From the NCBI RefSeq assembly GCF_000372965.1, contig NZ_KB890026.1, forward strand, positions 1 through 64,000: 64,000 nucleotides of DNA. The letters are read 5' to 3'. Position 1 is the stretch's first letter, and each line of letters opens with the position of its first letter. Both the position numbers and the translations under genes were made by a program. Source of the DNA: Hoeflea sp. 108. GTDB lineage: Bacteria > Pseudomonadota > Alphaproteobacteria > Rhizobiales > Rhizobiaceae. Under the pieces are notes generated by a model that made no database searches, was not told the origin of the DNA, and was given only the letters and a program-made list of their open reading frames with translations. Shown piece by piece: positions 34,840 to 43,139 of the stretch.

Positions 34840-36368
34840 ACATGTCCGTGGTATCTCAGCCGCAGGACCACAAGGCCTTCATGGCTGGACATGGGCTCGC
34901 CAAGGCCTTTGGCGGTGTCGAGGTGCTGAAAGACATCTCGCTAGATATCCGCTCTGGTGAGGTGCATGCCATCATCGGCGAGAACGGCGCAGGCAAATCC
35001 ACGCTGATGAAGATCCTCGCGGGCCATCTCGCGCCGGCGCGCGGATCAATCACGATCGACGGCGAGACCGTCGTCTTCAACGGACCTGTGGATGCCGAGC
35101 ATCGCGGCATCGTGCTGGTGCATCAGGAAATCCTGCTGGCGCCCGATCTGACTGTTGCCCAGAACATCTATCTTGGCCGCGAGATCAAAAAGGGCCTGAG
35201 CGTCGACGACAAGGCCATGAATGCGGGCGCGGCGAAGGCCGTGCGTAACCTTGGCGCCAATATCGATCCGAAAACCGTCGTCGGTCGCCTTTCGATCGCC
35301 CAGCGTCAACTCGTGCAGATTGCCCGCGCACTTCTGGTGCCGCACCGTCTGGTCATTTTCGACGAGCCGACCGCCTCGCTGACCCCGATAGAAACCAATG
35401 CGCTGCTCCAGGTGATTTCCGGTATCCGCAAATCGGGAGCGGCAGTCCTCTATATCTCCCACCGCCTGCCGGAAGTGAAGACGCTGGCCGACCGTGTCAC
35501 TGTGCTGCGCGACGGCAAGCTGGTCACCACCCGCGAGGCAGCCGGCCTCGAACCGCTCGATATGGCCCAGTTGATGGTGGGCCGCGACGTGTCCAAGCTC
35601 TATCCCGATCACGTTGCGCCCGAGGGCAAGGACTATGTGCTCGAAGTCGAGAACATGGATGTGCCCGGTTATGCCCGCAACGCCTCGTTCAAACTGAAGC
35701 GCGGCGAAATCCTCGGCCTTGCCGGCCTTGTCGGCGCCGGCCGTACCGAATTGATGGAAGGCATCGTCGGCCTGCGCCCCGCCAAGGGCATGATCCGGCT
35801 GAACGGAAGGCAGGTTGCCTTTGCGAATGCCAAGCAAAGCATGAAGGCGGGCATCGTCTATCTTTCCGAAGATCGCAAGGGCAAGGGCCTGCTGCTGCAG
35901 GAGGCGCTCGGCCTGAACCTGACGCTGGCCGGCCTGCAGAAATTCGTGCGCGGGGTGATGCTCGACCGCAAGGCCGAACGCGCCGCTCTCGATCAGGCGA
36001 TTGCCGAATTCGATATTCGCACCCGCAACAAGGACCTGCTGGCCGGCCAGCTTTCCGGCGGCAACCAGCAGAAACTGCTGATCGCCAAGATGATGATGCT
36101 GAAGCCTGACATCGTCATCATCGATGAGCCGACGCGCGGCATCGACATCGGCACCAAGGAGCAGATCTACACGTTCATCGTCGACCTCGCCCGGCAGGGC
36201 AAGTCGGTGATCGTGGTCTCTTCCGAAATGCCCGAGCTGATCGGCATATCCGACCGCATCGTTGTGATGCGCGAGGGGGTGATTGCCGATGAGTTGAGCG
36301 GCGAACACATGAACGAGCGAGAGATCGTCGTGCTTGCGACGGGCGTTAAAACTTCTGAGGCGGCTTGA
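34836..36368 (+). CDS. Sugar ABC transporter ATP-binding protein (RbsA-type)
   Basis: A 510-residue double ATPase. First cassette: Walker A IIGENGAGKSTLMKIL near 46, signature LSIAQRQLVQIARAL, Walker B LVIFDEPTASL, H-loop ISHRLPEV. Second cassette has the degenerate P-loop LAGLVGAGRTELMEGI, LSGGNQQKLLIAKM, VIIDEPTRGIDIGTKEQIY and SSEMPELIGISDR. This is the usual RbsA/XylG/MglA pattern. Start at the ATG overlapping the Gfo/Idh stop; a longer frame running from 34443 lies inside that gene. It energises uptake of the pathway's sugar. Confidence 0.94.
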   Translation: MNMSVVSQPQDHKAFMAGHGLAKAFGGVEVLKDISLDIRSGEVHAIIGENGAGKSTLMKILAGHLAPARGSITIDGETVVFNGPVDAEHRGIVLVHQEILLAPDLTVAQNIYLGREIKKGLSVDDKAMNAGAAKAVRNLGANIDPKTVVGRLSIAQRQLVQIARALLVPHRLVIFDEPTASLTPIETNALLQVISGIRKSGAAVLYISHRLPEVKTLADRVTVLRDGKLVTTREAAGLEPLDMAQLMVGRDVSKLYPDHVAPEGKDYVLEVENMDVPGYARNASFKLKRGEILGLAGLVGAGRTELMEGIVGLRPAKGMIRLNGRQVAFANAKQSMKAGIVYLSEDRKGKGLLLQEALGLNLTLAGLQKFVRGVMLDRKAERAALDQAIAEFDIRTRNKDLLAGQLSGGNQQKLLIAKMMMLKPDIVIIDEPTRGIDIGTKEQIYTFIVDLARQGKSVIVVSSEMPELIGISDRIVVMREGVIADELSGEHMNEREIVVLATGVKTSEAA

Positions 36369-36371
36369 GAC

Positions 36372-37398
36372 ATGACCGACACGACGACCACGGCCCCGCA
36401 AAGACGCAGCCTCTGGCAGGATGTCGACCTGCGCGCCGTCGCCCCCTTCATCGCACTGGCGCTGCTTCTGGTGCTGGGCTCGTTTGCCCATGACAATTTC
36501 CTGACGGCCAACAATCTGCTGAACGTCATGACGCGCTCGGCCTACATCGCAATCATTGCGATTGGCGCGACCTTCGTCATCACCGCCGGCGGGCTTGATC
36601 TGTCCGTCGGCGCCATGACCGCCTTTATCGCCTCGCTCGCCATCATGTTCATGAATGTGGGCGGTATCGACAATCCGTTGACGATGGTTCTGGCTGCCGC
36701 GGCACTTATGCTGGCAATCGGCATGGCCTGTGGGCTGACCAATGGACTGGTCATAACCCTGGGCAAGATCGAGCCCTTCATCGCCACACTTGGCATGATG
36801 GGCATCTATCGCGGCCTGACCACTTGGCTTTTCGCAAGGCGGCGCGATCACGCTGCGCAATCCGGAGGTGCAGGCGGGTCTATCGCCCGGTCTATTTCGG
36901 CAATCTCTTTTCGGCATTCCTTACCCCCGTACTTGCAATCTTCATCACGGCAGCGATCGCGGCCGTTCATTCTGTACCGCACCTCGTTTGGCCGGCATGT
37001 GATCGCGGTCGGGCTCGAATGAGGACGTCGCGCGCTATTCGGGGCATCATCTCGGTCGCGCGCGGTACGCACCATGACTTACCTGATCCAGGGGCTGTGC
37101 GTGGCGGGTGGCCTGCCTCATCTATATTCCCCGCGCCCTTTCCTCCACCACGGCCACCACGACAGGCACGATGTGGGAACTGAACGCGATCACAGCGGTC
37201 GGTGGTCCGGAGGCACCGCCTTGCGCGGGCGGCGTAGGTCGGATCTGGGGCACCGTGGCCGGCCGCTTCATCCTGGAAATCATCGGCAACATCATGCTGC
37301 TTACGAGCTACGTCAGCGAGTATCTGCTCGGCGCGATCCAGGGAGCAATCGTCATTATCGCGATGTTGGTGCAGCGTTCGCTGACGCGAAAATCGTGA
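36372..37398 (+). pseudogene. Sugar ABC transporter permease (RbsC-type), frames disrupted
   Basis: The first ~150 residues (from MTDTTTTAPQRRSLWQDV; ATFVITAGGLDLSVGAMTAF; TNGLVITLGKIEPFIATLGM) are a normal RbsC-like permease. From about 36830 the family sequence hops between frames: QGGAITLRNPEVQ, YRPVYFGNL, PVLAIFITAAIAA, LYRTSFGRHVIAVG, then GVGRIWGTVAGRFILEIIGN to the end at 37398. Most shifts are explained by one extra base, for example in CTTTT near 36830 and GCGGG near 36885. Corrected, the protein would be full length, so this may be sequencing error rather than decay. It follows the ATPase gene by 3 bases. Confidence 0.82.
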
Positions 37399-37464
37399 AG
37401 CAAATCGGGACTGCGGGTCGCCCGGTCGGTTCAAGACAGGCCTGCAATTTTGGGAGAGAGGTTA

Positions 37465-38420
37465 ATGCGTAAAATTCTACTGGGGACTGGCGGCCGTTGC
37501 GCTCGCCGCGACCATGGGCACAGCCCTGGCGCAGGACAAGAAGACCATCGGCGTCTCGATTCCCGCCCGCCGACCATGGCCTGGACGGCCGGCGTGGGTG
37601 TTTCATGCCGAACGTGTCGCCAAGAAGCTGATGGAGGAATATCCGAAACCTGAACGTCGTGGTGAAGACGTCGCCCGATCCGGCATCGCAGGCCCCAACG
37701 CCGTACAGGACCTCGAAACGCAGGGCATCGACGCGCTCGTCATCCTGGCCGACCGATCCCGATCCGCTGGTCAGCGCGATCAAGGAAGTCAAGGCCAAGG
37801 GCAAGTTCGTCGCACTCGTCGACCGTGCGCCCTCCACCAACGACGATTCGGTCCGCGACCTCTACGTTGCCGGCAACAACCCGGCGCTTGGCGAAGTCGC
37901 CGGCAAATACATTGCCGCCACCACACCGAACGCGGAAGTCGTCATCGTGCGCGGCATGCCGATCCCGATCGACCAGCAGCGCCAGGATGGTTTTGACAAA
38001 GGCATCGCCGGCTCGGGCGTTAAGGTTCTCGACCGCCAGTTCGGCAACTGGAACCGCGACGATGCCTTCAAGGTCATGCAGGACTACCTGACCAAATATC
38101 CTAAGATCGACGTGGTCTGGGCGCAGGACGACGACATGGTCGTGGGTATTCTCGAAGCCATCGAACAGGCAAAGCGTACCGACATCCAGTATGTCGTCGG
38201 CGGCGCCGGCTCGAAGGACATGATCAAGAAGGTCATGGACGGCGACAAGATGGTCCCTGTCGATGTTCTCTATCCGCCGGCAATGGTTGGCACCGCGATG
38301 GAACTGACGGCAGCACAGCTGTTCGATCAGGTTCCGGTTCACGGCACCTACATCCTCGACGCCACGCTGGTCACCAAGGACAACGCTGCCAACTACCACT
38401 TCCCGGATTCGCCGTTCTGA
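37465..38420 (+). pseudogene. Sugar ABC transporter substrate-binding protein (RbsB-type), frames disrupted in the 5' third
   Basis: The start at 37465 (MRKILL; GGGAGAGAG upstream) leads into a signal peptide that is only legible when single bases are dropped (LAAVALAATMGTALAQD). From about 37760 the frame is clean: VSAIKEVKAKGKFVALVDRA, RDLYVAGNNPALGEVAGKYI, VVWAQDDDMVVGILEAIEQ, ending NYHFPDSPF. This is a periplasmic sugar-binding protein of the ribose/galactose family. Extra bases near 37485, 37570, 37610 and 37750 break the 5' part, continuing the error-dense zone of the permease gene. If these are artefacts the gene is intact. A terminator follows it. Confidence 0.82.
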
Positions 38421-38446
38421 TCGGCGATTATAGAAAATAGCTGTGC

Positions 38447-38475
38447 AACGGGGAGGCTTGGCCTCCCCGTTTTCC
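38447..38475 (+). terminator. Rho-independent terminator of the sugar cluster
   Basis: An 11-base perfect stem AACGGGGAGGC / GCCTCCCCGTT with a TTG loop, followed by TTCCTTT, starts 27 bases after the binding-protein stop codon. Confidence 0.85.
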
Positions 38476-38476
38476 T

Positions 38477-38734
38477 TTGGGTCCCAATGTTTGTTTCAAT
38501 CTACGGGCTCTCGCCGGCGAAGCGGCAGCCCGGGATTTCGTCTCCGATGCGTTCTCTCACTGCAAATTCATCGCCTTCACTCCGGATGCCACAGCGCTGC
38601 TTGAAAAAGCAGGAATCGATCCCGAGGCAGATGAGGGTCTGGTCGAGCTGGCGGATGCAAACGCTGCAAAGGGTTTCGTCGAACTTTGTCGGAAACTGCG
38701 GCAATGGAGCCGAGAAACGGCCGTCAAACTCTAA
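38477..38734 (+). pseudogene. C-terminal remnant of a large-subunit catalase
   Basis: The frame reads ...GEAAARDFVSDAFSHCKFIAF...LLEKAGIDPEADEGLVELA...FVELCRKLRQWSRETAVKL, which resembles the DJ-1/PfpI-like C-terminal domain end of large (clade 2, KatE-type) catalases. None of the heme-binding catalase core is present upstream; the sugar-cluster terminator is there instead. It is therefore a truncated remnant, not an enzyme. The assignment rests on pattern memory and is moderate. Confidence 0.55.
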
Positions 38735-38748
38735 CGAGGAGAAAACCC

Positions 38749-39289
38749 ATGCAGATTACCGAAACCGCAATCGCGCAGTCCACCGTTTCTGATGGACCTC
38801 CGATCCTGCGCGTCACGTTTCAGGGACAAGGCGGCGACTGCGTCACTGTCGATATGGCCAATGTGGAGAGCCTGGCAGGCGAGCCATTCTGCGGCGATCG
38901 CGCGCGCAAGAGCCATCCTTGTGCAGACTGCCACCTTCGATGTTGCCGTCAATGACTACGATGCCCAAAGCAATGGCGACTTCGACCAGGTGGCTGTGAC
39001 GGCAGCCCATGATCAAGGCGGAGGCATGTATGTCTTTGAGTATCGTGACGGCGAAGGCGTTCGACGCGTGCCGCCTGCTCACATGCCAAGCCTGCAGGTT
39101 GCGCGAGATGAAGCAATACGATGCGCGATAGAGTTGTTGGCAGACGCTGAGATTGCGATGCAGACCGAACGGGACTGGCTGGTACGTGTCTACGACCAAG
39201 GCGGCGATCTTGCCATCGTGATCGACGGGCAGGAGGCGAAGGCTGCATCAGAGGCGGATGGAGCGTCCGCTCGCTCCGACGCTTCGTAA
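38749..39289 (+). pseudogene. Hypothetical protein with DUF6894-like C-terminus, frameshifted
   Basis: ACGAGGAGA precedes the ATG at 38749, which opens MQITETAIAQSTVSDGPPIL. This frame ends early, but sequence that looks like its continuation (AAIARARAILVQTATFDVAV) runs in the next frame from about 38895 and stays open to 39289. The C-terminal part (YVFEYRDGEGVRR ... ARDEAIRCAIELLADAE ... DWLVRVYDQGGDLAIVI) resembles the DUF6894 pattern of small stress-associated rhizobial proteins. One inserted or deleted base near 38890 would join both parts into about 180 residues. Function unknown. Confidence 0.5.
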
Positions 39290-39308
39290 GCAGCATACGC
39301 GCAAATGA

Positions 39309-39935
39309 TCAATCGACCTCTGTCACCTTGAAGTAGTCGAAGTCATAGCTTGCGGTGAGACCGTCAGGCGCGTTTCCGTAGACACCGGCAAAGCTGGCAC
39401 CCTTCGGGGCCTGGCCTTTGAACGACAGCACTTTTGTCTGGTTCACATAGCCTGTCACCTGGCTGCCTTTGATGACAAGGCGCAGTTCGTTCGGTTGCAT
39501 ACCTGGATTCACGAGGCCGCTGGTCTTTTTCCAGCCAACTGGATTCTGCTGCCAGACGCCGCCCTTCCTGCGCGCGACGTTGATGTAGCCATTGGTAGCG
39601 ACCTGGAAAACGTAGTAGTTATCGTAGTCGGCACCCCAGAAAAGCAGGCTCGCCCAAGCAACTGAAGGGTCCGTATTCTTCTGCACGACGCTGGTGCAGA
39701 TTTCGTAATCTCCAGAAAAGGCAGTCCCTTGCCTGTGAAGCGGATAACCAGCGCCGGGATTGACGAGCAAAGTGAGCGACCCGTTTTCAATCCTAAGGTC
39801 CGAGTAGTTCCCCCAGGCCAAATCGGCACTTGAGAACTGATCCTCGAAAAGCACCCGTGGCCCCCCGCAGGCCGCTGTCTGTGCCGTAAAACACAGCATC
39901 ACGCCCACTGACATCGTCGCCAGTAGTATTTTCAT
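39309..39935 (-). CDS. Secreted protein with concanavalin-like beta-sandwich
   Basis: A 208-residue exported protein. A signal peptide (KILLATMSVGVMLCFTAQTA) ends near a Cys (AACGGP), so it may be a lipoprotein. The mature part is beta-rich and aromatic (VLFEDQFSSADLAWGNYSDL; YPLHRQGTAFSGDYEICTSV; YDNYYVFQVATNGYINVARR; NELRLVIKGSQVTGYVNQTK; ASYDFDYFKVTEVD). This is the usual layout of concanavalin-like/LamG-like carbohydrate or surface binding domains of the DUF1080 type. GAGGGGGC precedes the ATG at 39935. The ligand is unknown. Confidence 0.75.
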   Translation of the reverse strand: MKILLATMSVGVMLCFTAQTAACGGPRVLFEDQFSSADLAWGNYSDLRIENGSLTLLVNPGAGYPLHRQGTAFSGDYEICTSVVQKNTDPSVAWASLLFWGADYDNYYVFQVATNGYINVARRKGGVWQQNPVGWKKTSGLVNPGMQPNELRLVIKGSQVTGYVNQTKVLSFKGQAPKGASFAGVYGNAPDGLTASYDFDYFKVTEVD

Positions 39936-40272
39936 TTGCCCCCTCGCTTCTGCCAACGTTGTCTCCATCACCTATTCGTACGAACAGCAGATGGCAAAGC
40001 GCAACGGCGATGCTGATGCAACTTACGGCAGAGGCAACCATTCCGGTGCGAGTATCTGTCCTAACTGCCCACGTCATAAGCCAACGGCGGATGTAAGCGT
40101 AACCATTCGACCCGTCTTTCCGCTCCAGCCAAAGCCTCCTGCGCAGATAGAAACGGCCGGTATCATTCTTGACAGCGTGCCGTTCTTGCCGGCCGAGCCA
40201 TATTGGCAAGCGGAACCGACGCCAAGTCCAGGGATTGAAGACATAGGGACAACTGCAAAGGAGGTTAAAAAA

Positions 40273-40617
40273 ATGGCCGCGCAGAAACCTGACCCGAACA
40301 ATCCCATTCCGACACCAGGCAATCCAAACCCAGAGCCTGCGCGTCCCCAACCTCCGCCCGACAGACCTGCTCCGGAACCTCCAGGCGTGCCACCGCCTTC
40401 TCCTGATCCAGGGCCACTCCCAGAGGATGAACCTGTCCAGATACCACCCACATCCCCACCAGAAGTACCTTCCGAACCAAGCTTTCCAGCACCTACTTCC
40501 AGCACGAACTGGCAAAGTCCGAAGAGTTTTGGCGATCGGGCTATAAGCCTGGGTGGCTGCGTTGTTACTGGTTTCTATTGGAACCATTCCGCAGGTCAGT
40601 CGATCGACAATGGTTAA
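40273..40617 (+). CDS. Proline-rich small protein
   Basis: An almost perfect Shine-Dalgarno (AAGGAGGTT) 7 bases before the ATG at 40273 marks a 114-residue protein. From MAAQKPDPNNPIPTPGNPNP onward, about 75 residues are dominated by Pro with Glu, Asp and Ser, a disordered polyproline stretch. The last 30 residues (FGDRAISLGGCVVTGFYWNH SAGQ, in two parts) differ in composition and may result from a frame change. There is no signal peptide. Proline-rich proteins of this kind are frequent in rhizobia with unknown function. The Gly-rich minus-strand frame here is its mirror. Confidence 0.6.
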   Translation: MAAQKPDPNNPIPTPGNPNPEPARPQPPPDRPAPEPPGVPPPSPDPGPLPEDEPVQIPPTSPPEVPSEPSFPAPTSSTNWQSPKSFGDRAISLGGCVVTGFYWNHSAGQSIDNG

Positions 40618-40980
40618 GAGGACATCGTCCCGTCCCTGACAAACATACCCTGTTCTGCGCAATGCAACCAGACGAAGGGTTTGGCACCGAGCAAACTCGG
40701 ATAGGAGATCCAGTTCCGCCGGATAAAGTGCCTGCTGCTTAACTACCAAACCAGGTCACGGTGCGGCCGCTGGACTCGCTCAGGTCTCGGACTGCGTTGT
40801 TTGATGTTGTCGCAGGGCATAATGCCGCCGAGCTCTAAACCGAGGGTGCTGGCGCAAACTGGAGGGACCTGCGCGCCCTGCACTGCAGCGATTTCATCGG
40901 CCGTTCGCTTCGACACGCTACTGGAACCAAGAAGCCGAGTTTGCGGGCATCTGTACCTCCCTGTCGTTTGCGTTAGGCGC
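40618..40980. other. No recognisable gene
   Basis: About 360 bases between the proline-rich gene and the hairpin downstream of the hsp20 genes. No open frame here has a start with a ribosome binding site or a recognisable motif. Confidence 0.4.
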
Positions 40981-41030
40981 TCGATGCCACGGCCGGCTGG
41001 GCCGAGGCTCCGGGAGGGCCGTGGCATCGA
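40981..41030 (-). terminator. Long inverted repeat, likely 3' end of the hsp20 operon
   Basis: TCGATGCCACGGCC (40981-40994) and GGCCGTGGCATCGA (41017-41030) form a perfect 14-base stem with a 22-base GC-rich loop, 9 bases past the hsp20 stop on the minus strand. There is no strong U run, so it may act as an RNA-stabilising hairpin rather than a classic terminator. Confidence 0.55.
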
Positions 41031-41039
41031 TCGTATTCA

Positions 41040-41543
41040 CTAGCTGCTGATCGCGATGCGCTTGGCATTCGCTCGCGCCTTTTCGGTTTTTGGCAGCGTC
41101 ACAGTAAGTACGCCGTTCCTGAAGGTTGCCTCCACTTTGTCCTCATCGACCTCGCGGCCAAGAGCAAGCCGCCGTTCGAAACGCCCGTGATAGCGCTCAC
41201 TGAACTTGCGATCCTTATCTTCAGTCTCCGACTTCTTCTCGCCGCGAAGGGTGAGCACACCATTCTCCAACAGAATCTCGACATCCTTGTCTTCGAGACC
41301 CGGCACCTCCGCCATCACCCGGATTTCCTTTTCGTTTTCCGAGATTTCGAGGCTTGGCCAGGATCCGTTGCGAGACATCATGCGATCGAACGGCGCTGTT
41401 GTGTCGAAGCCCCTGAAGACCTCGTCAAAGAGACGGTTGACGTTGCGATGCAGCGCCATGAACGGGTCTACGCTTTCGTCGCGGAAAACCGTCGGCATCT
41501 GGTTGTTGCCCCGGTTCCATGGAATCAAATCACGTACGCTCAT
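41040..41543 (-). CDS. Small heat shock protein (Hsp20, class C type)
   Basis: A 167-residue ATP-independent chaperone. The N-terminal region (SVRDLIPWNRGNNQMPTVFR; PFMALHRNVNRLFDEVFRGF) is followed by the alpha-crystallin domain (WPSLEISENEKEIRVMAEVP; GVLTLRGEKKSETEDKD; YHGRFERRLALGREVDEDKV) with the conserved GVLTVTLPK at the end. It oligomerises and holds unfolding proteins. The second ATG (41543) is favoured because GGGAG lies 7 bases before it. It follows a second hsp20 on the same strand by 75 bases. Confidence 0.93.
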   Translation of the reverse strand: MSVRDLIPWNRGNNQMPTVFRDESVDPFMALHRNVNRLFDEVFRGFDTTAPFDRMMSRNGSWPSLEISENEKEIRVMAEVPGLEDKDVEILLENGVLTLRGEKKSETEDKDRKFSERYHGRFERRLALGREVDEDKVEATFRNGVLTVTLPKTEKARANAKRIAISS

Positions 41544-41618
41544 TGTCATCTCCCATCTGGTTCTATGGTTTCCTTTCTTGGCAACGCGGCCCAGCTCGCA
41601 CTGGTTCGCGCATGTTGC

Positions 41619-42086
41619 TTAAGCCGCCGCGTCGGACGCTATCTGCTTTGAGGCAGTCCCCTTATCGGGGATGGTATTGATCGAAATCCGTCGCGGCTTC
41701 ATCTCCTCGGGAATTTCCTTTTTCAGGTCGATGGTCAGCAGTCCGTTCTCCAGCTTGGCACTTGTGACACTCACGTGATCGGCGAGTTCGAACCGACGGG
41801 TGAAGGGCCTCAAAGCGAGTCCATGGTGGAGATACGCGATCTCGTTGTTTTCGGTTTTGGAACCCTCGATCATCAGCAGATTCGGCTTGTGCGTAATCGT
41901 CAGCTCGCCTTCGACGAACCCCGCCACCGCCACGATGATACGGTAGGTGTCCTCGCCAAGCTTTGCGATGTCATAAGGCGGCCAGTTGTCGACCTGCGGT
42001 GGAGCAGATTTTTCGAGCAGATCAAAAATCCGATCGAAGCCGATGCTCGACCTGTAGAAAGGGGAGAAATCGATATTCGTTCTCAT
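41619..42086 (-). CDS. Small heat shock protein (Hsp20, IbpA-like class A)
   Basis: A 155-residue chaperone of the rhizobial class A type: MRTNIDFSPFYRSSIGFDRI, YDIAKLGEDTYRIIVAVAGF, LTITHKPNLLMIEGSK, IAYLHHGLALRPFTRRFELA DHV (two parts) and GLLTIDLKKEIPEEMKPR. It probably forms mixed oligomers with other class A members. The ATG at 42086 is preceded by GGAGGAT inside a ROSE-type thermometer, so translation is likely repressed at low temperature. It is the first gene of a two-gene heat-shock unit. Confidence 0.94.
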   Translation of the reverse strand: MRTNIDFSPFYRSSIGFDRIFDLLEKSAPPQVDNWPPYDIAKLGEDTYRIIVAVAGFVEGELTITHKPNLLMIEGSKTENNEIAYLHHGLALRPFTRRFELADHVSVTSAKLENGLLTIDLKKEIPEEMKPRRISINTIPDKGTASKQIASDAAA

Positions 42087-42156
42087 AGCTACATCCTCCA
42101 TGGAGCAACATAGATACGAGGAGCGCCAAGAAGCGGGCGCTCCCTGACATCCGCCG
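42087..42156 (-). promoter_or_regulatory. ROSE-type RNA thermometer in the hsp20 leader
   Basis: Read on the minus strand, the leader contains a stem GGGAGCGCC / GGCGCUCC and then GUUGCUCCAUGGAGGAU directly before the start codon. In the second part the Shine-Dalgarno GGAGG pairs with the UUGCUCC segment. UUGCUCC-(loop)-GGAGGA is the hallmark of ROSE elements that block translation of rhizobial small heat shock genes until the hairpin melts. Pairing was done by eye. Confidence 0.72.
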
Positions 42157-42664
42157 ACCCCTCTTATGGCAGCCGGTAGAAATGAATTGGGTAGCCTCGT
42201 TCTCCGCGTCAAGGGGTATCCCGTTAACATACGACCACTGGCAATTATGGCTGTTGTCCCAGCTATTGCCTCGTCGGCTTTCCGTGGGCGAAGCAATGAC
42301 TATCACGCGCCAAGAGGTGGCCTCGCTCCTTGGAGTCGTGGACGAGGAGACCCGTTACAGAGATCATTTCGATGGGCGCTTCGCTCAAGAAACTTAGAGA
42401 GGCGTGGGGTTCTGCGTTCGGCGACGGCGCGTTGATGGGCCAAGGGCCGTCCGCTGCCTGGGAGCGGGTCGCCGCGCTGAGCCGTGGCACTCCTGACCAA
42501 ACTGATGGCTGCAGCCCTCGCCTCCCCTCACTACGTGAACATAAACCAGACGGCGCCGGGAACCGGCCGGCCATAATGCCGTGCCTCCGGGCGTGCCACT
42601 GGGCAGGATCACGGTGGGCGAAGGCGCTGGAACCGCGGGCCTTCCGGCATGGCAACCACAGGCA
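42157..42664. other. No gene supported
   Basis: About 500 bases upstream of the heat-shock leader. A plus-strand frame at 42182-42397 (containing MTITRQEVASLLGVVDEETR) has no visible ribosome binding site or recognised family and may be a remnant. The heat-shock promoter should be near the left end. Confidence 0.35.
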
Positions 42665-43096
42665 TCAGGCGAGACCGAGGTCTCGCAGTGCCTTCTCCTC
42701 GTCCTCGTGCGAGAGCGCCAGAAGTATCACCGGACCACCGTCCTTCAGCCGGACCACATAACTCACTCGGAAGCGGGTCTCGGCAGCATCTGCACGTTTG
42801 GGCGCAAAGCACAGCCGCCATTCCGCCTCCACCAGAAGGTGATACGGCGCAAGCGGCTTAGTGCCGGTCACCTTGATTTCCAATGCCGCCAGCCCCAGTC
42901 CGCGCATTGCACCCGCCTTGGTCTCGACAGCACGCCTGTACTCGTCATCGACCTTGAACGCCTCGATGGTCGACGGGGCGGCTTCGATATAGGTCGAGAA
43001 GTATGAACCGCTGACGGTCTCCGCGTCGCCCGCCAGAGCTGCGGCGGCGTAGACCTCGAAGAAGTCCCGGATGCGCTCGTCAGCGGCTGGAGACAT
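42665..43096 (-). CDS. SnoaL/NTF2-like protein
   Basis: A 143-residue protein with the cone-shaped NTF2 fold pattern: an N-terminal helix pair (ERIRDFFEVYAAAALAGDAE), a variable middle and a curved sheet (PYHLLVEAEWRLCFAPKRA; TRFRVSYVVRLKDGGPVILL). Many such proteins are small-molecule isomerases or dimerisation modules; no catalytic set can be named. The ATG at 43096 has GAGGAG 8 bases upstream. The gene ends a two-gene leftward unit with the DUF1579-like gene (43-base gap). Confidence 0.68.
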   Translation of the reverse strand: MSPAADERIRDFFEVYAAAALAGDAETVSGSYFSTYIEAAPSTIEAFKVDDEYRRAVETKAGAMRGLGLAALEIKVTGTKPLAPYHLLVEAEWRLCFAPKRADAAETRFRVSYVVRLKDGGPVILLALSHEDEEKALRDLGLA

Positions 43097-43139
43097 GGTC
43101 AAACTCCTCAAGTTATGGTCTGCGCCGGCCGGAAGCGGG

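Noticed and set aside
35046..36917. Long minus-strand open frame (about 620 codons) opposite the sugar ABC ATPase
   Set aside because: The plus strand carries both complete ATPase cassettes; the mirror frame is low-complexity and unrelated to any family.
40074..40505. Glycine-rich minus-strand frame that looks like a structural or surface protein
   Set aside because: It is the complement of the proline-rich gene, which has the strong ribosome binding site.
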